Positions 4,594-12,921 of a stretch of 20,992 bases of DNA are shown here, one piece after another. The DNA comes from a virus. A program made the position numbers and the translations under genes. The stretch lies in the IMG/VR virus record IMGVR_UViG_3300020213_001058, positions 1 through 20,992 of that record. The stretch is one strand, 5' to 3'. Below the pieces are notes generated by a model. The model did not search any database. It was not told the origin of the DNA and worked only from the letters and a program-made list of their open reading frames with translations. Position 1 is the stretch's first letter. Every line of letters begins with the position of its first letter.

Positions 4594-7500
4594 TTAGCGC
4601 CGTAACCGCGTGGCCATGAACGTGATGTTGCTCACAGTGATGGTTCCTGTATCGACGTCCGATTTCACCGTGAGCGTATAGGCTTGAGAGCCGGCGCTAG
4701 GCGCATCAACGTCGAGCACAGGGATTGCGCCATAAATAATTTTCGCATCGTCTATACCAACAGATCCCGCAACCAGCGTTTTAATGGTTGTGCCGCCTCG
4801 TTTCACCTCAATGGTCAAACCACCGCTAGTGGCTGAGCCAACGAGCGTGAAAGCCGCTTGCAAAATCACCTTATCGCCGGCGTCGGTCGTCAAGCTCGAA
4901 AGCGTGGCGAAAGTCTGAGCCGTGGTGAGGTTGAGCGATACGGCGTTAAAGCTTTGGTCGGCCGGCTCCACCGTCACGATTTCACTAACCGTGTTGGCCG
5001 CCACTTGCGCGGCGGTCACACTACTCAATGTCGCCAGCGTGCCTTGGCCGGCGATGGCGGCGGCGGTGTTGGCGGCCGTTACGTCCGCACCAAGCGCGGC
5101 CTCAAATCCTATGTTCCAAGGAGTCAGGTCGGTTTGGTTGGGGCCAGCAAAACCAATGTAAGGTCTAGTAACGCGCAGCGTTGGCGCGGAGGCGCCAGCG
5201 AGCGCGTACACTAAAATTGTCGCGCGGCGGGCGGCGGCTGGAGCGGTTACAATTCCGCCAACCCTTTGGTATGCACCAAGGGTGCCGGCCCCAACGGCGG
5301 TTGGCGCTAGCGTGTGCGACGCGATCTCGTCGCCAGCGTAAGCGCCGGCGGCATCATAGAAGCGCGCGATCACGTATAAGTTAGAGATGTTTATTGAACC
5401 AACGTAAGCGCTCAACTCAACGCGCGTGCCGGCGGCTACCTGAAATGAGTCGTGATTGCCGGCTCCGCCCATAATGTAGATTGCGCCACCAATGGTGACG
5501 CTAGTTGCGGCGGCCTCGAAATAACGCAAAGCGTTGGCCGAGTTGGCCGTGAAGCCGCCAACGCCTGGCGAGGCGACGCCATAAGTCCAATAGCCGGCGC
5601 TAACCTGACGGAAATCACCGTCGATGATGCAGTTTTTTCCGACACCAGCGCTCACGTCATTAGAGACTTGCGCGGCGATAGTCACGCTGAGCCAACTCGT
5701 TGGCGTCGCTTCGCGCGCTGAGCTGACCGGCGTTGCGCGCACTTGGAAGGTTGCGCCGCCAACTAGGCCGTCAGCTAGCACGGCCTCGCCGGCGACATAC
5801 GGCGCGAACTTGGCGAACACTGGCGTCGTGGTGCCCAGCTTGCGCCACTCCACCAACACGCCAGCAATACTGCCGTCAGCCGCCGGCGTCCAAAGCGCTT
5901 TAATTGCTGGCGTCACCGCGCCGCCATTCGTGACAGTGACGGCGGATGCGCTAAAGCCGCTCAGCGTCGCAGCGGGGGGAAGCGGGCCGGCAACAAAGCC
6001 TTCGCTGGTTTCGTCCAGCTCATCGGTTGAAGGCGTCCAGCTAAAGCACGTGCTGGCGATTTCGCGCAAGCCAAGCTCGACCGTGCCATCCTCAAAGTGC
6101 GTGACGCGGCGCACCTCAAAAGTGACCGTTGCACCCCCGAGGTAAAGGTCAGATTGCCACTCAATCCAATCGCCAGTTTCGTGGCCCATGAACTCGGGCG
6201 GCAATGTCACTGTGGCCTGGCGTTGCATGCGCGCTTTGCGGCGCATGATTTCCGCCACGCGTTGCGCTTGCGTGCGTGAATAGACGAACGGCAATTCGCA
6301 CGTGGCCTCACGCGGCTCGCCGTCTGTGTCTATGTCGTCTTGATTGCGGCGAAGCGGGGCGCTGTGCGGTTGCCAGAGCTTGGTCGGCTCAATGTAGCGC
6401 GTGGTCACCGTGTTGCAGGATTCCTCACGCGTAAGCCAGCGGCGGAACTCGCAGCGGCCGCCTTCGATGAGATCATGGTCGGTGAATGTGAACTCAGCCG
6501 TCTTGGCGCTGCCAGGATCGGGCTGTGTCACGCCACTGCGGTCGATTAAATCGCCGGCCATGGCGCGCGCGAAATCGGCTTGCGTGTCAATCCAGCGCTC
6601 GTTGGCGAGGATGACGGCGCTCACCGTGTAACGCTTCACAGTGCCGCCGGCTTTAAGCGCCACGTCCTCGTCGCACAAATTCATAGCCGCGAGCGTGAAC
6701 GCGTCCGCCGGCGCTTCCTCTGGCGCGCGGCCTGGCCCCACCATCAATTGGCCGTTAGACCAAACGCCGCGCCGCCAGTTGAACTCACAGACTTGCGCGT
6801 TCTCTGACCATTCGTGCGTGGCGGGATCATCCCAACGGTGTGCGCCGTCGCCGCCGTCAACGGTGTCGTCAAGGCGCGGGTCGTAGCAGAGCTTGCCCTT
6901 GCTTATCCACCTGAAGCGCGGGCGGCCTTGCGGCCAGATTTTCTCGGAGAAGCGATAGGACGCCACCACGTATGACACGCCAGTGAACTTGTCATTGCTC
7001 GTCCAGCGCCCGCCGCTATTGGCGGTCAGGTAGGTTGAAGCGGTTTGCGTCGTCGTGCCGGGATACCAATAAAGGTAGAGCGACGCGGTTGAGCCTTCAT
7101 TGAAAGCCGATTGCGCGCCATTGGCGGAGAACGCGTATTCCTTGTCGTTGACAATAAAGCCGGTCAGCGAGTGGCATTGGTGGTCGGCGATGGCGACGAC
7201 GATGGTTTCCCATTCGTTGTCGGAGCCATGATTGAACGCATCCGCCAACGAGCCGCCGGTGGCGGCTTTGCCAAACAGCGCTGCGCGCGGCGTCTCACCC
7301 AATTGCATGGAGAGCACTTCAGCCTGGCGCTGGAATGTGTTTTTGAGTTTGGGCGCAAAGATTGCGCTCGCCGCCGCACTCACCGCGAAGGTGAGTGCGG
7401 TTTTGATAATCGCCACGGCCAGCGTTTTGCCGACAAACGCGGCAAGCGCGGTCACCGCCGTGGAGTAAATCGCGGCGGCGAAAGCAACGACTGGAGGCAT
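4594..7500 (-). CDS. J-like tail-tip / host-specificity protein
   Basis: The largest gene, 968 residues. The first 50 are hydrophobic and Ala-rich (AAIYSTAVTALAAFVGKTLAVAIIKTAL), probably membrane-interacting or packed inside the tip. Residues about 60-500 form the conserved tip domain, with repeated blocks such as WPQGRPRFRWISKGKLCYDPRLDD, CEFNWRRGVWSNGQLMVGPG and the RVAEIMRRKARMQRQATVTLPPEFMG hub segment, as in Phage-tail_3/GpJ proteins. About 500-620 resembles fibronectin-III (WTPAADGSIAGVLVEWRKLG, ATFQVRATPVSS). The last 350 residues are Ala/Thr/Ser/Gly-rich, with a N-x-I-x-D-G-D-F carbohydrate-binding-like start at about 626, and may bind the receptor. ATG 7500 lacks a strong Shine-Dalgarno. 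Codon use in the distal part looks more AT-rich than in its neighbours. Confidence 0.9.
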   Translation of the reverse strand: MPPVVAFAAAIYSTAVTALAAFVGKTLAVAIIKTALTFAVSAAASAIFAPKLKNTFQRQAEVLSMQLGETPRAALFGKAATGGSLADAFNHGSDNEWETIVVAIADHQCHSLTGFIVNDKEYAFSANGAQSAFNEGSTASLYLYWYPGTTTQTASTYLTANSGGRWTSNDKFTGVSYVVASYRFSEKIWPQGRPRFRWISKGKLCYDPRLDDTVDGGDGAHRWDDPATHEWSENAQVCEFNWRRGVWSNGQLMVGPGRAPEEAPADAFTLAAMNLCDEDVALKAGGTVKRYTVSAVILANERWIDTQADFARAMAGDLIDRSGVTQPDPGSAKTAEFTFTDHDLIEGGRCEFRRWLTREESCNTVTTRYIEPTKLWQPHSAPLRRNQDDIDTDGEPREATCELPFVYSRTQAQRVAEIMRRKARMQRQATVTLPPEFMGHETGDWIEWQSDLYLGGATVTFEVRRVTHFEDGTVELGLREIASTCFSWTPSTDELDETSEGFVAGPLPPAATLSGFSASAVTVTNGGAVTPAIKALWTPAADGSIAGVLVEWRKLGTTTPVFAKFAPYVAGEAVLADGLVGGATFQVRATPVSSAREATPTSWLSVTIAAQVSNDVSAGVGKNCIIDGDFRQVSAGYWTYGVASPGVGGFTANSANALRYFEAAATSVTIGGAIYIMGGAGNHDSFQVAAGTRVELSAYVGSINISNLYVIARFYDAAGAYAGDEIASHTLAPTAVGAGTLGAYQRVGGIVTAPAAARRATILVYALAGASAPTLRVTRPYIGFAGPNQTDLTPWNIGFEAALGADVTAANTAAAIAGQGTLATLSSVTAAQVAANTVSEIVTVEPADQSFNAVSLNLTTAQTFATLSSLTTDAGDKVILQAAFTLVGSATSGGLTIEVKRGGTTIKTLVAGSVGIDDAKIIYGAIPVLDVDAPSAGSQAYTLTVKSDVDTGTITVSNITFMATRLRR

Positions 7501-7505
7501 GGGGA

Positions 7506-7910
7506 TTACACCCGGAAGGCGGCGCGCAAGCGCGAACGTGAGAGGAAGGTCAAGCCATCGGCGCCGGCGGCGGCTAGCTTTTCGCCAAGCACGATGCAGG
7601 CGCTGGTGGTTGGCCCGTTCGGCGTATCAACCAGCACCGTGCCAACGTCGCCGCGCTGTGCGGTGGCCGGCGGTATTTCAGGCAGGCGCGCGGCAATGGC
7701 TTTGTGAACGCCGCCCTCACGCTTGAGCGCGCGCAATGCGCCAAGCGCCGTGCTGTAGCGCAAACGCGGCATGACGCTTTTGCCGGTCATGGCTTCAACC
7801 GCGCCATTGGCGAAGCTGACGCAATCGTGCGGGCCGTAGGCGAACGGGCGCGCGCGCGCGGTGGCGATGAACGCGCTCAGGCGCTCAGGCCAATCGTGAT
7901 GGCGTTGCAT
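7506..7910 (-). CDS. DUF6950 family protein (tail-tip NlpC/P60-like)
   Basis: A 134-residue protein with the DUF6950 outline: an N-terminal helix RLSAFIATARARPFAYGPHDCVSFANGAVEAMTGKS, in which Cys30 after HD is in the position of an NlpC/P60 nucleophile, then the AQRGDVGTVLVD segment near 84-95, and an ending in LRAAF-R-V. In tailed phages this protein lies just before the J-like tip protein, as here. It is thought to be a tail-associated peptidoglycan hydrolase or assembly factor, unproven for DUF6950. A clear catalytic His after GDV is not obvious, so activity is uncertain. ATG 7910 lacks a good Shine-Dalgarno. It should not be taken as the lysis endolysin. Confidence 0.85.
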   Translation of the reverse strand: MQRHHDWPERLSAFIATARARPFAYGPHDCVSFANGAVEAMTGKSVMPRLRYSTALGALRALKREGGVHKAIAARLPEIPPATAQRGDVGTVLVDTPNGPTTSACIVLGEKLAAAGADGLTFLSRSRLRAAFRV

Positions 7911-7937
7911 GAGTGGCTAGCTTTCGGGAGGGGCGCT

Positions 7938-8582
7938 TTAGTTTTGCACCACGTTATTGAACATGCCGCCGGTGTTGCTGCCGCCGCCGGTTGGCGTGCC
8001 GCCAAGCGGTCGCCGCGCTGGCTTTTGCCCCCAAGCCAATGTGCGCTCACCGGCAACGCTGACGTTTTTAAGCGCGCCGTCTGTTGAGCCGCCCAATGTG
8101 CGTTGGTCGCTGTTAGAGCGCACGCGCGCGTTGGAGCGCCCCATGTCCAGGCTCGCGCCCTCAACGCTCACGTCAATGGCGCAATCACCGCGCGCCACGT
8201 GGCGAATGGTGATGCTGTTAACGCGGCCGCGAAAGTAGGTGTCGGAGTCCAACAGCGTGTTGCCATCGGCGTTGAATATGAGGCGGCGAATGACCACCGG
8301 CTTTTGGCGGTAGTCCTCATCATTGATGGTGGCGGCAACTTTCGGCTCAAGCCGCGAGAGGGTGAGCCGCACGCCGTCAACGCCTTCGCCCTTTTCAGAG
8401 CGAATGGGAACGATGAGGGCGCGCGCGCCAATGCCGTCAAACGTGCCAACGCCTGGCAAGTCGAGCGCGCCTATGCCGCTCCACAGGCGGTAAGTGTCGC
8501 CAAAGAAAAACTCAGCCGCGCCGCTTATGACAACTTGTTTGGCCGCGAGCGCGGCCAGCGCGTCCGGTGAAAATGATTTCAC
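7938..8582 (-). CDS. Minor tail protein (gpL/DUF2163-position protein)
   Basis: A 214-residue beta-rich protein that begins at GTG 8582 (MKSFSPDALAALAAKQVV), with GGAAG about 10 nt upstream, inside the end of the previous gene. The first 60 residues hold LWSGIGALDLPGVGTFDGIGA, typical of tail-hub proteins that lie between the distal tail protein and the tip peptidase. Near the end RSNSDQRTLGGSTDGALKNVSVAGERTLAWG resembles the closing block of these proteins. The C-terminus is Gly/Asn-rich. In gene transfer agents and many alphaproteobacterial phages a DUF2163 hub protein fills this slot; the family was not confirmed. Role: probable baseplate hub or tip. Confidence 0.8.
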   Translation of the reverse strand: MKSFSPDALAALAAKQVVISGAAEFFFGDTYRLWSGIGALDLPGVGTFDGIGARALIVPIRSEKGEGVDGVRLTLSRLEPKVAATINDEDYRQKPVVIRRLIFNADGNTLLDSDTYFRGRVNSITIRHVARGDCAIDVSVEGASLDMGRSNARVRSNSDQRTLGGSTDGALKNVSVAGERTLAWGQKPARRPLGGTPTGGGSNTGGMFNNVVQN

Positions 8583-8587
8583 GGCGC

Positions 8588-9241
8588 TTAAGCTTCCAGA
8601 ACTTGCACGGCGCGAAAGTGAACTTGACCAAGCGGGCCAGGCCGCAAGTCAGCTTCAATTGAGCCAGGCACAATGCGCATGACGCATGACGGATTGAGTA
8701 GCGTGGCCACCGCATCGCCCGGCACGAAAGCCTCGATGCGCGGCGCAACCGCAAACTCAGCGACGCCGGCAACCGCCGTGACGGTTTCCAGCGCGCGGGT
8801 GAGGTAGCGCTTATTGGTATCCCAAACGAACGCCACCAAGTCGCCGGCGGTGACGGTGAGAGTTGAGGGGAGGGTCGTTAGCTCAAGGTTGCGGCCTGGC
8901 CCGTCAATCGTCCAGGCTGACACCGTGCCGTCAAACGCGCCGCCGCCGTGGCGCGTCATGCCGCTAAAGCCGGCGGGGCATGATTGCGGCAACAGGCGAA
9001 TAGGGTCGACACCGTAAAAGGTGCCGACCCCGTTTTCCATGGACGCAAGCCAAGCGCGCCAGGCGCTTAGCTCAGGGTCGCGCATCATGGGTGAGCTGTA
9101 GTCAGCGCGCCAGCGCGCCGGGCCGAGCGTGATGGCGTTAAGCTCGCCGCCGGCCTCAGGCGCGTGCGTGGTTTGAAAGTCAGGCTCAAACCGCGCAAGC
9201 GCAATCGGCGCGGCAAGCGCGCGCGGGTACGAGATAGCCAT
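8588..9241 (-). CDS. Probable distal tail / minor tail protein
   Basis: A 217-residue, beta-rich protein directly after the tape measure, where the distal tail or gpM-like tip component usually lies. The first third has WRADYSSPMMRDPELSAWRAWLASMENGVGTFYGVDP (about 43-80), a pattern common in tail-tip proteins that carry a shared Trp/Leu/Gly outline. The rest alternates short strands (LELTTLPSTLTVTAGDLVAFVW, MRIVPGSIEADLRPGPLGQVHFRAVQVLEA). No enzymatic motif is visible. ATG 9241 has AAGGA 8 nt upstream. The next gene starts 5 nt after its stop. Resemblance to the DUF2460 group used at this place in gene transfer agents is only general. Confidence 0.8.
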   Translation of the reverse strand: MAISYPRALAAPIALARFEPDFQTTHAPEAGGELNAITLGPARWRADYSSPMMRDPELSAWRAWLASMENGVGTFYGVDPIRLLPQSCPAGFSGMTRHGGGAFDGTVSAWTIDGPGRNLELTTLPSTLTVTAGDLVAFVWDTNKRYLTRALETVTAVAGVAEFAVAPRIEAFVPGDAVATLLNPSCVMRIVPGSIEADLRPGPLGQVHFRAVQVLEA

Positions 9242-9268
9242 GAGGGGAGTCCTTGCCGGCGGGCGGCG

Positions 9269-11539
9269 TTAGCCGATTTTGCGGCGGCCGTAGTTGTCGT
9301 TGACGCTGGCAACCACCAGCTCATCAAGGTTTTCTAACAGCGCTTTTTGTTGCGCTTCGAGGCGCGCCACTTGCGCGGCGTCCACGCCGCGTGCGTCGAT
9401 GGTTGGCGAGTAAACAACCGTCACGCCGCCGCCAGTGCCTTGCGCGCCAGCGGTCAGAGGCACGATGTTGCCAGAGCCGCCGTGCGGGTCGAACAGCTCA
9501 GGGCCATGCTCGCCCACAATCACCGGGCCAGATACCGGGCCGCCGATTGCGCGGCCGCCAAACAGCGAGCCAACAAAGTTGACAACGCTGCTCATGAAGC
9601 CGCCACCGCCAGCGCCGCCGTTGAGGATGCCGCTCAGCGCGTTATCAATGAGGCCCTTGAGCGCTTCCGCGATGATACGCAACGAGTCGCGCAATTCATC
9701 ACCGACGAAAACGTCCCACAGAACTTGCATAAAATCGCGCTTCAAGGTTTCGCTTATGCGCGACCAATCGCCGGTGACGAACGCTTGTTCAAGGCCGTTA
9801 TAAAGCGAGTCCGCCATGGTGTCGGCAACCTGGCCGAATTGGTCAGCCAGCGTGCGCTCAGTCTCGCCAAACATTTCAACCAGCGCCGACTCCATGTCGC
9901 GCATGCGCTCAAGGTAGGCGGCGTCAATGTCGCCGCCGCCGTCAGCGCTCAGCTCGCGCATGCGCTCAAGGTGCCGGCGGTAGGTTTCCTCCGTTTCGCG
10001 TTGGGCGCTATCAGCGACGGCGCTGCCGCCGCCGCCCGCGCCTTGTCGCTCAAGCACGCGGTTGGCGGCGTCAATCGCCGCTTGCGTGGCCGGAGCAATC
10101 ACCGGCGCGGTGACGGTGGAGGCGGGGCTCAGCGCCGCTTGCAATTCCGCAATGTTGGTGCGGATGCGTTGGAGACGTTCAATCTCTCGCTCAAGCAGCC
10201 ATTGCTGTGCGCCGCCGCCGCCAGAGGCGGCGGCGGCGAGCCAGGCGGCGTCAACGACGGCGGCTTGCTCAACCAAGCGCGCGCTTTGCTGCAAGAGCTG
10301 ACGGCGCATGTCGTTGGTGTTGTCATTGATGACGACACCACCGTTGAGGCGGTTCATCAAATTCGCCGCGCGGGTGAGCATGGTGACAAAGTCGCCGGCC
10401 AGGTTGATGGCTCTGGCGAAAAAGTCTTGCACGCCAGAGCCGCCGAGCGTGATGGCCAACTCCTGCCACTTGGCCGAAAGGTTGGCGAGCGCGCCGTTGA
10501 CGCCTTGCCAGCGCGCGGCCGCCATGGCGTTGGCGTCAGCGCCTTGCAGCGTCACGTCGCGCATGTGCACCAGCGCCTCAGCGCCTTGGTCAATCAGAAC
10601 GTTGGCCGTGCGTTGCGCGTCAGCGCCAAAGATTTGCACCACGGCGTTGGCGCGTTGCTCTTCAGTGAGGTTGATGAATGACGCTTGAAGGCGGCGCGCA
10701 ACCTCCTCCATGCCAACAAACGAGCCGTTGGCGTCATAAGCCGCGAAGTGTAGGTCTCTCATCGCGCGGCGGGCCTCAGCGGTGGGTGCGCCAAGGCGTT
10801 GGAGGAACGTCTTAAAGGACGTGCCGGCGTCAGAGCCGGATGAGAACGCCACGGCGGTCAGTGCAATGGTGGCGTTAAAGTCCTCAAGCGTGATGCCAGC
10901 GGAGGCGGCGGTGTTGCCGGCCATGCCAAGCGCTAGGCTGTAATCCTGTAGGCCAAAGGTGGTGGCGTTGATGACGCCAGCCGCGCCTTGCACGACCGAC
11001 TCCAAGTCGGCGACGCCTACGTTAAAATTCCTCATGGCGCGAACGGCAATGCTCGCACCGTCAGCCATGGTGCCGCCGGTTGCGGCCGCCAGCGTCATGG
11101 ACGCTTGAAGCGCGCCGGCTTCAAGCTCAGCAACGCTCAGGCCGGCTTTCAATAATTCCTCAGCCGCGCTAGCCGCTTCGCGTGCGCCAAAGCCTGTGGC
11201 CAGGCCAAGCTCACGAATAGTCTGCTCGGCCTGGCGCAACGCCGAACCGGTTGCGCCGCTGGCCGCTTCAATCACGCCCATGGCGGATTCAAACTCGCGC
11301 GCCTGATTGAACAGCGACGAGACGGCGGAGAACAGCGACATTCCAACGATGAGCGGGGCGAAAGCGGCCATAAGGCCGGCGAGGCCAGCCGTCATTGACG
11401 CCATGGCCGCTGAGAACCCGCGCGCGCTGTTGCGCGTGCGGGCCTCAAAAGAATTAAGCGAGCGCTCAGCGCTAGCAACGCCGGCTTGAAAGCCGGTAGG
11501 GTCGGCAAGCAGCCGCGCCTTTAAGTCAACTAGCGCCAT
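9269..11539 (-). CDS. Tail tape measure protein, TP901 type
   Basis: A 756-residue protein that sets tail length and is ejected ahead of the DNA. Residues 1-40 are helical; about 44-75 is a hydrophobic, Ala/Gly-rich stretch. The TP901 core (about 80-400) begins FNQAREFESAMGVIEAASG and includes LATGFGAREAASAAEELLKAG, the AVRAMRNFNVGVADLESVVQG block and NATIALTAVAFSSGSDAGTSFKTFLQRLG. A Gly/Ala-rich and coiled-coil section follows, with a LERMR repeat near 585-615. The C-terminus has the usual GGRAIGGPVSGPVIVGEHGPELF motif. I chose ATG 11539 with AGGGG about 7 nt upstream. An upstream extension to 11821 runs through the T domain in the wrong frame. By the rough 1.5 angstrom per residue rule, the tail would be about 110 nm. 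Confidence 0.95.
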   Translation of the reverse strand: MALVDLKARLLADPTGFQAGVASAERSLNSFEARTRNSARGFSAAMASMTAGLAGLMAAFAPLIVGMSLFSAVSSLFNQAREFESAMGVIEAASGATGSALRQAEQTIRELGLATGFGAREAASAAEELLKAGLSVAELEAGALQASMTLAAATGGTMADGASIAVRAMRNFNVGVADLESVVQGAAGVINATTFGLQDYSLALGMAGNTAASAGITLEDFNATIALTAVAFSSGSDAGTSFKTFLQRLGAPTAEARRAMRDLHFAAYDANGSFVGMEEVARRLQASFINLTEEQRANAVVQIFGADAQRTANVLIDQGAEALVHMRDVTLQGADANAMAAARWQGVNGALANLSAKWQELAITLGGSGVQDFFARAINLAGDFVTMLTRAANLMNRLNGGVVINDNTNDMRRQLLQQSARLVEQAAVVDAAWLAAAASGGGGAQQWLLEREIERLQRIRTNIAELQAALSPASTVTAPVIAPATQAAIDAANRVLERQGAGGGGSAVADSAQRETEETYRRHLERMRELSADGGGDIDAAYLERMRDMESALVEMFGETERTLADQFGQVADTMADSLYNGLEQAFVTGDWSRISETLKRDFMQVLWDVFVGDELRDSLRIIAEALKGLIDNALSGILNGGAGGGGFMSSVVNFVGSLFGGRAIGGPVSGPVIVGEHGPELFDPHGGSGNIVPLTAGAQGTGGGVTVVYSPTIDARGVDAAQVARLEAQQKALLENLDELVVASVNDNYGRRKIG

Positions 11540-11543
11540 GCGC

Positions 11544-11945
11544 TCACCCCTTTTTGGTTTTCTTGGGCGCGCGTTTGCGCGCCGGTTTTGGCTTCGCCAT
11601 TGCGGGCGGCGCTTCGCGTGCCGGAAACATGGCGCGGAAACGTCGCTGCAAATCGGTGCCGTCGCGCGCCGGCGTTTCGGCGGTGCGCGCTTCCTTGTCT
11701 TGGAATAAGAGGAAGTCGGCGGGCGAAAGCGGTTCGGTGTCTTTGCCCTTGTGAATGTTGAACAAGAGCGAAGCGACGACACCCGAGCGCAAATCGGCGC
11801 GAGCCTCGCCCCACGGCTCAAGCCGATAGAACGCCGCCCACTGTGTGAACTCCTCAGCGCTCATGCGGCGGCGTAAATCGCCAACCGTCATGCCGAGCGC
11901 TAAGGCCAGCCGATACGCAAAACGCAGCTCGGGGTCGTCTCTTAG
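11544..11945 (-). CDS. Tail assembly chaperone T part of the GT frameshift fusion
   Basis: This is the -1 frame continuation, 133 residues from CTA after the slippery site. It carries the lambda gpT / DUF4035-type block DDPELRFAYRLALALGMTVGDLRRRMSAEEF, then WAAFYRLEPWGEARADLRSGVVASLLFNI, which is the characteristic T signature. The end is basic (KPKPARKRAPKKTKKG). The ORF can be extended to a GTG at 11996, but that adds only an unstructured 17-residue overlap with G and has no clear ribosome site. It is therefore probably made only as a fusion with G. Its stop is 4 nt before the tape measure ATG. Confidence 0.82.
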   Translation of the reverse strand, partial: LRDDPELRFAYRLALALGMTVGDLRRRMSAEEFTQWAAFYRLEPWGEARADLRSGVVASLLFNIHKGKDTEPLSPADFLLFQDKEARTAETPARDGTDLQRRFRAMFPAREAPPAMAKPKPARKRAPKKTKKG

Positions 11946-12370
11946 TTTTTTATCGCATCCGCTAGCGACGATTCCAGCTTGGCGATTTTTGAACACTCGC
12001 TCAGCACGACCGCGAAGGCGTCGCGGTTCATGCCGCGCAGCAGGTCGATTTCACGCGCCACACCCTCAGGGTCAGCGGCGTTGAACATGCGCGAGCCATC
12101 CTCGTTGATGAGCATGAGGCGCACAAGGTTGAGCGCCAAAAGCTCAACGCGGTTTTCCTTGTCAGCGTTCGCGCGAGCGAAGGCTTGCAAGTCCAGGCTC
12201 GCGCCGGCGTCCATTTGACGGATGCGCAGCGAGCCGTTCAAGGCCGCAATGTGGAAAGTCTTAGTGGCGAGATTAGCGCCGCTGGCCGTGAGGGCGGCGA
12301 CGCCAAGCACGGCGGCGGAAGGTTGCGCGGCGGCCGGTTGGCGCGCCGCGCGTTTGCGTTTAGTGGTCAT
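11942..12370 (-). CDS. Tail assembly chaperone, gpG-like
   Basis: A 142-residue protein at the place of lambda gpG, between tube and tape measure. It should bind the tape measure during tail assembly. The N-terminus is basic and Ala-rich; the core (about 40-140) holds helices with EIDLLRGMNRDAFAVVLSECSKIAKLESSLAD. ATG 12370 has AGGAG 9 nt upstream; the open frame before it is unlike protein. The last codons are GCG ATA AAA AAC TAA, so a slippery heptamer A AAA AAC (11945-11951) touches the stop. A fraction of ribosomes should slip by -1 and make the 275-residue GT fusion. The family has low sequence similarity, so the call rests mainly on position and frameshift signal. Confidence 0.85.
   Translation of the reverse strand: MTTKRKRAARQPAAAQPSAAVLGVAALTASGANLATKTFHIAALNGSLRIRQMDAGASLDLQAFARANADKENRVELLALNLVRLMLINEDGSRMFNAADPEGVAREIDLLRGMNRDAFAVVLSECSKIAKLESSLADAIKN
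11945..11951 (-). promoter_or_regulatory. Slippery heptamer A AAA AAC for -1 frameshifting (G to GT)
   Basis: On the minus strand the 0 frame reads ATA AAA AAC TAA, an exact X XXY YYZ heptamer next to the G stop. The -1 frame then reads AAA CTA AGA GAC into the T domain. Starting 12 nt downstream, a 6-bp stem CCGAGC/GCTCGG (11927-11932 with 11893-11898, 28-nt loop) could act as a stimulator, though it is weak. Confidence 0.85.
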
Positions 12371-12399
12371 GTGATGAGGCTCCTGGCAGGCGTCAAGTT

Positions 12400-12846
12400 T
12401 TAGGCTTGGTCGCCCCAAGTAATCCCGCCGGTGATTTCCAGCGTGATTGTCACGTCCCACTTGCTGTTGGGCTGAGCGCTGTGATTGATGCCAAGCACCA
12501 GCGCCTTAAAGTCCATTTGGTTGCCGTCAGCGTCGCTGTTGAATTTGACGCGCACGTTGCGCACAGCGCCGGCGGCGCGGGCTTCGCGGCACTCAAGCTG
12601 GCCAACGTCCTCAAGCGCAAGGTTGATGCGCAGAGTCATTTGGCCTTCATCGGGGATGCCGGCCAGCTTCTCTTTGAACGTGGAGCCAAAGTGGGTGGCG
12701 TCGATCACGTCAGCGGAACCGCCGGGGCCGTCAACGCCAATGACCTCACCGATCACGACAAAGGTGTCAGAGCCGGGGGCGGTGGTGCCGACCAAGGTGC
12801 CGATTTCAACAATCGTGCCTTGGGTTTTTACTGCGTTAGTCGTCAT
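12400..12846 (-). CDS. Major tail tube protein
   Basis: A 148-residue tube subunit of the lambda gpV / TP901-1 major tail protein type. Typical features are the early beta strand GTIVEIGTLVGTTAPGSDTFVVIGEVIGVDGPGGSADVIDATHFGS (11-55), then FKEKLAGIPDEGQMTLRINL, and the end WDVTITLEITGGITWGDQA. The DVIDATHFGSTFKEKLAGIPDEG segment is the strongest family mark. No Ig-like C-terminal domain is added. ATG 12846 lies just after a terminator hairpin; the gap is too short for an obvious promoter. The tube protein is needed in many copies, so transcript level here matters. Confidence 0.9.
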   Translation of the reverse strand: MTTNAVKTQGTIVEIGTLVGTTAPGSDTFVVIGEVIGVDGPGGSADVIDATHFGSTFKEKLAGIPDEGQMTLRINLALEDVGQLECREARAAGAVRNVRVKFNSDADGNQMDFKALVLGINHSAQPNSKWDVTITLEITGGITWGDQA

Positions 12847-12870
12847 GGTTTTGCGTGGTGCTTTCCAAAA

Positions 12871-12899
12871 GGAAAAGGCCGCGCTGGTGCGCGGCCTTT
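12871..12899 (-). terminator. Hairpin terminator before the tail tube gene
   Basis: A perfect 11-bp stem (AAAGGCCGCGC, 12874-12884 with 12889-12899) and 4-nt loop TGGT. On the minus strand it is followed by TTTTCCTTTT, an interrupted U-tract. It sits 22 nt after the DUF3168 stop and 28 nt before the tube protein start. Confidence 0.75.
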
Positions 12900-12921
12900 G
12901 GGGTGGGGCTGGTGGTGTGGG

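Noticed and set aside
7506-7910. DUF6950 protein as the lysis endolysin
   Set aside because: Its place between hub and J-like genes and its family outline point to the tail tip; no full Cys-His catalytic pair is clear.
9347-10681. A 444-codon plus-strand frame across the tape measure gene
   Set aside because: Mirror of the coding strand with no ribosome site or domain; the TP901 tape measure on the other strand is certain.
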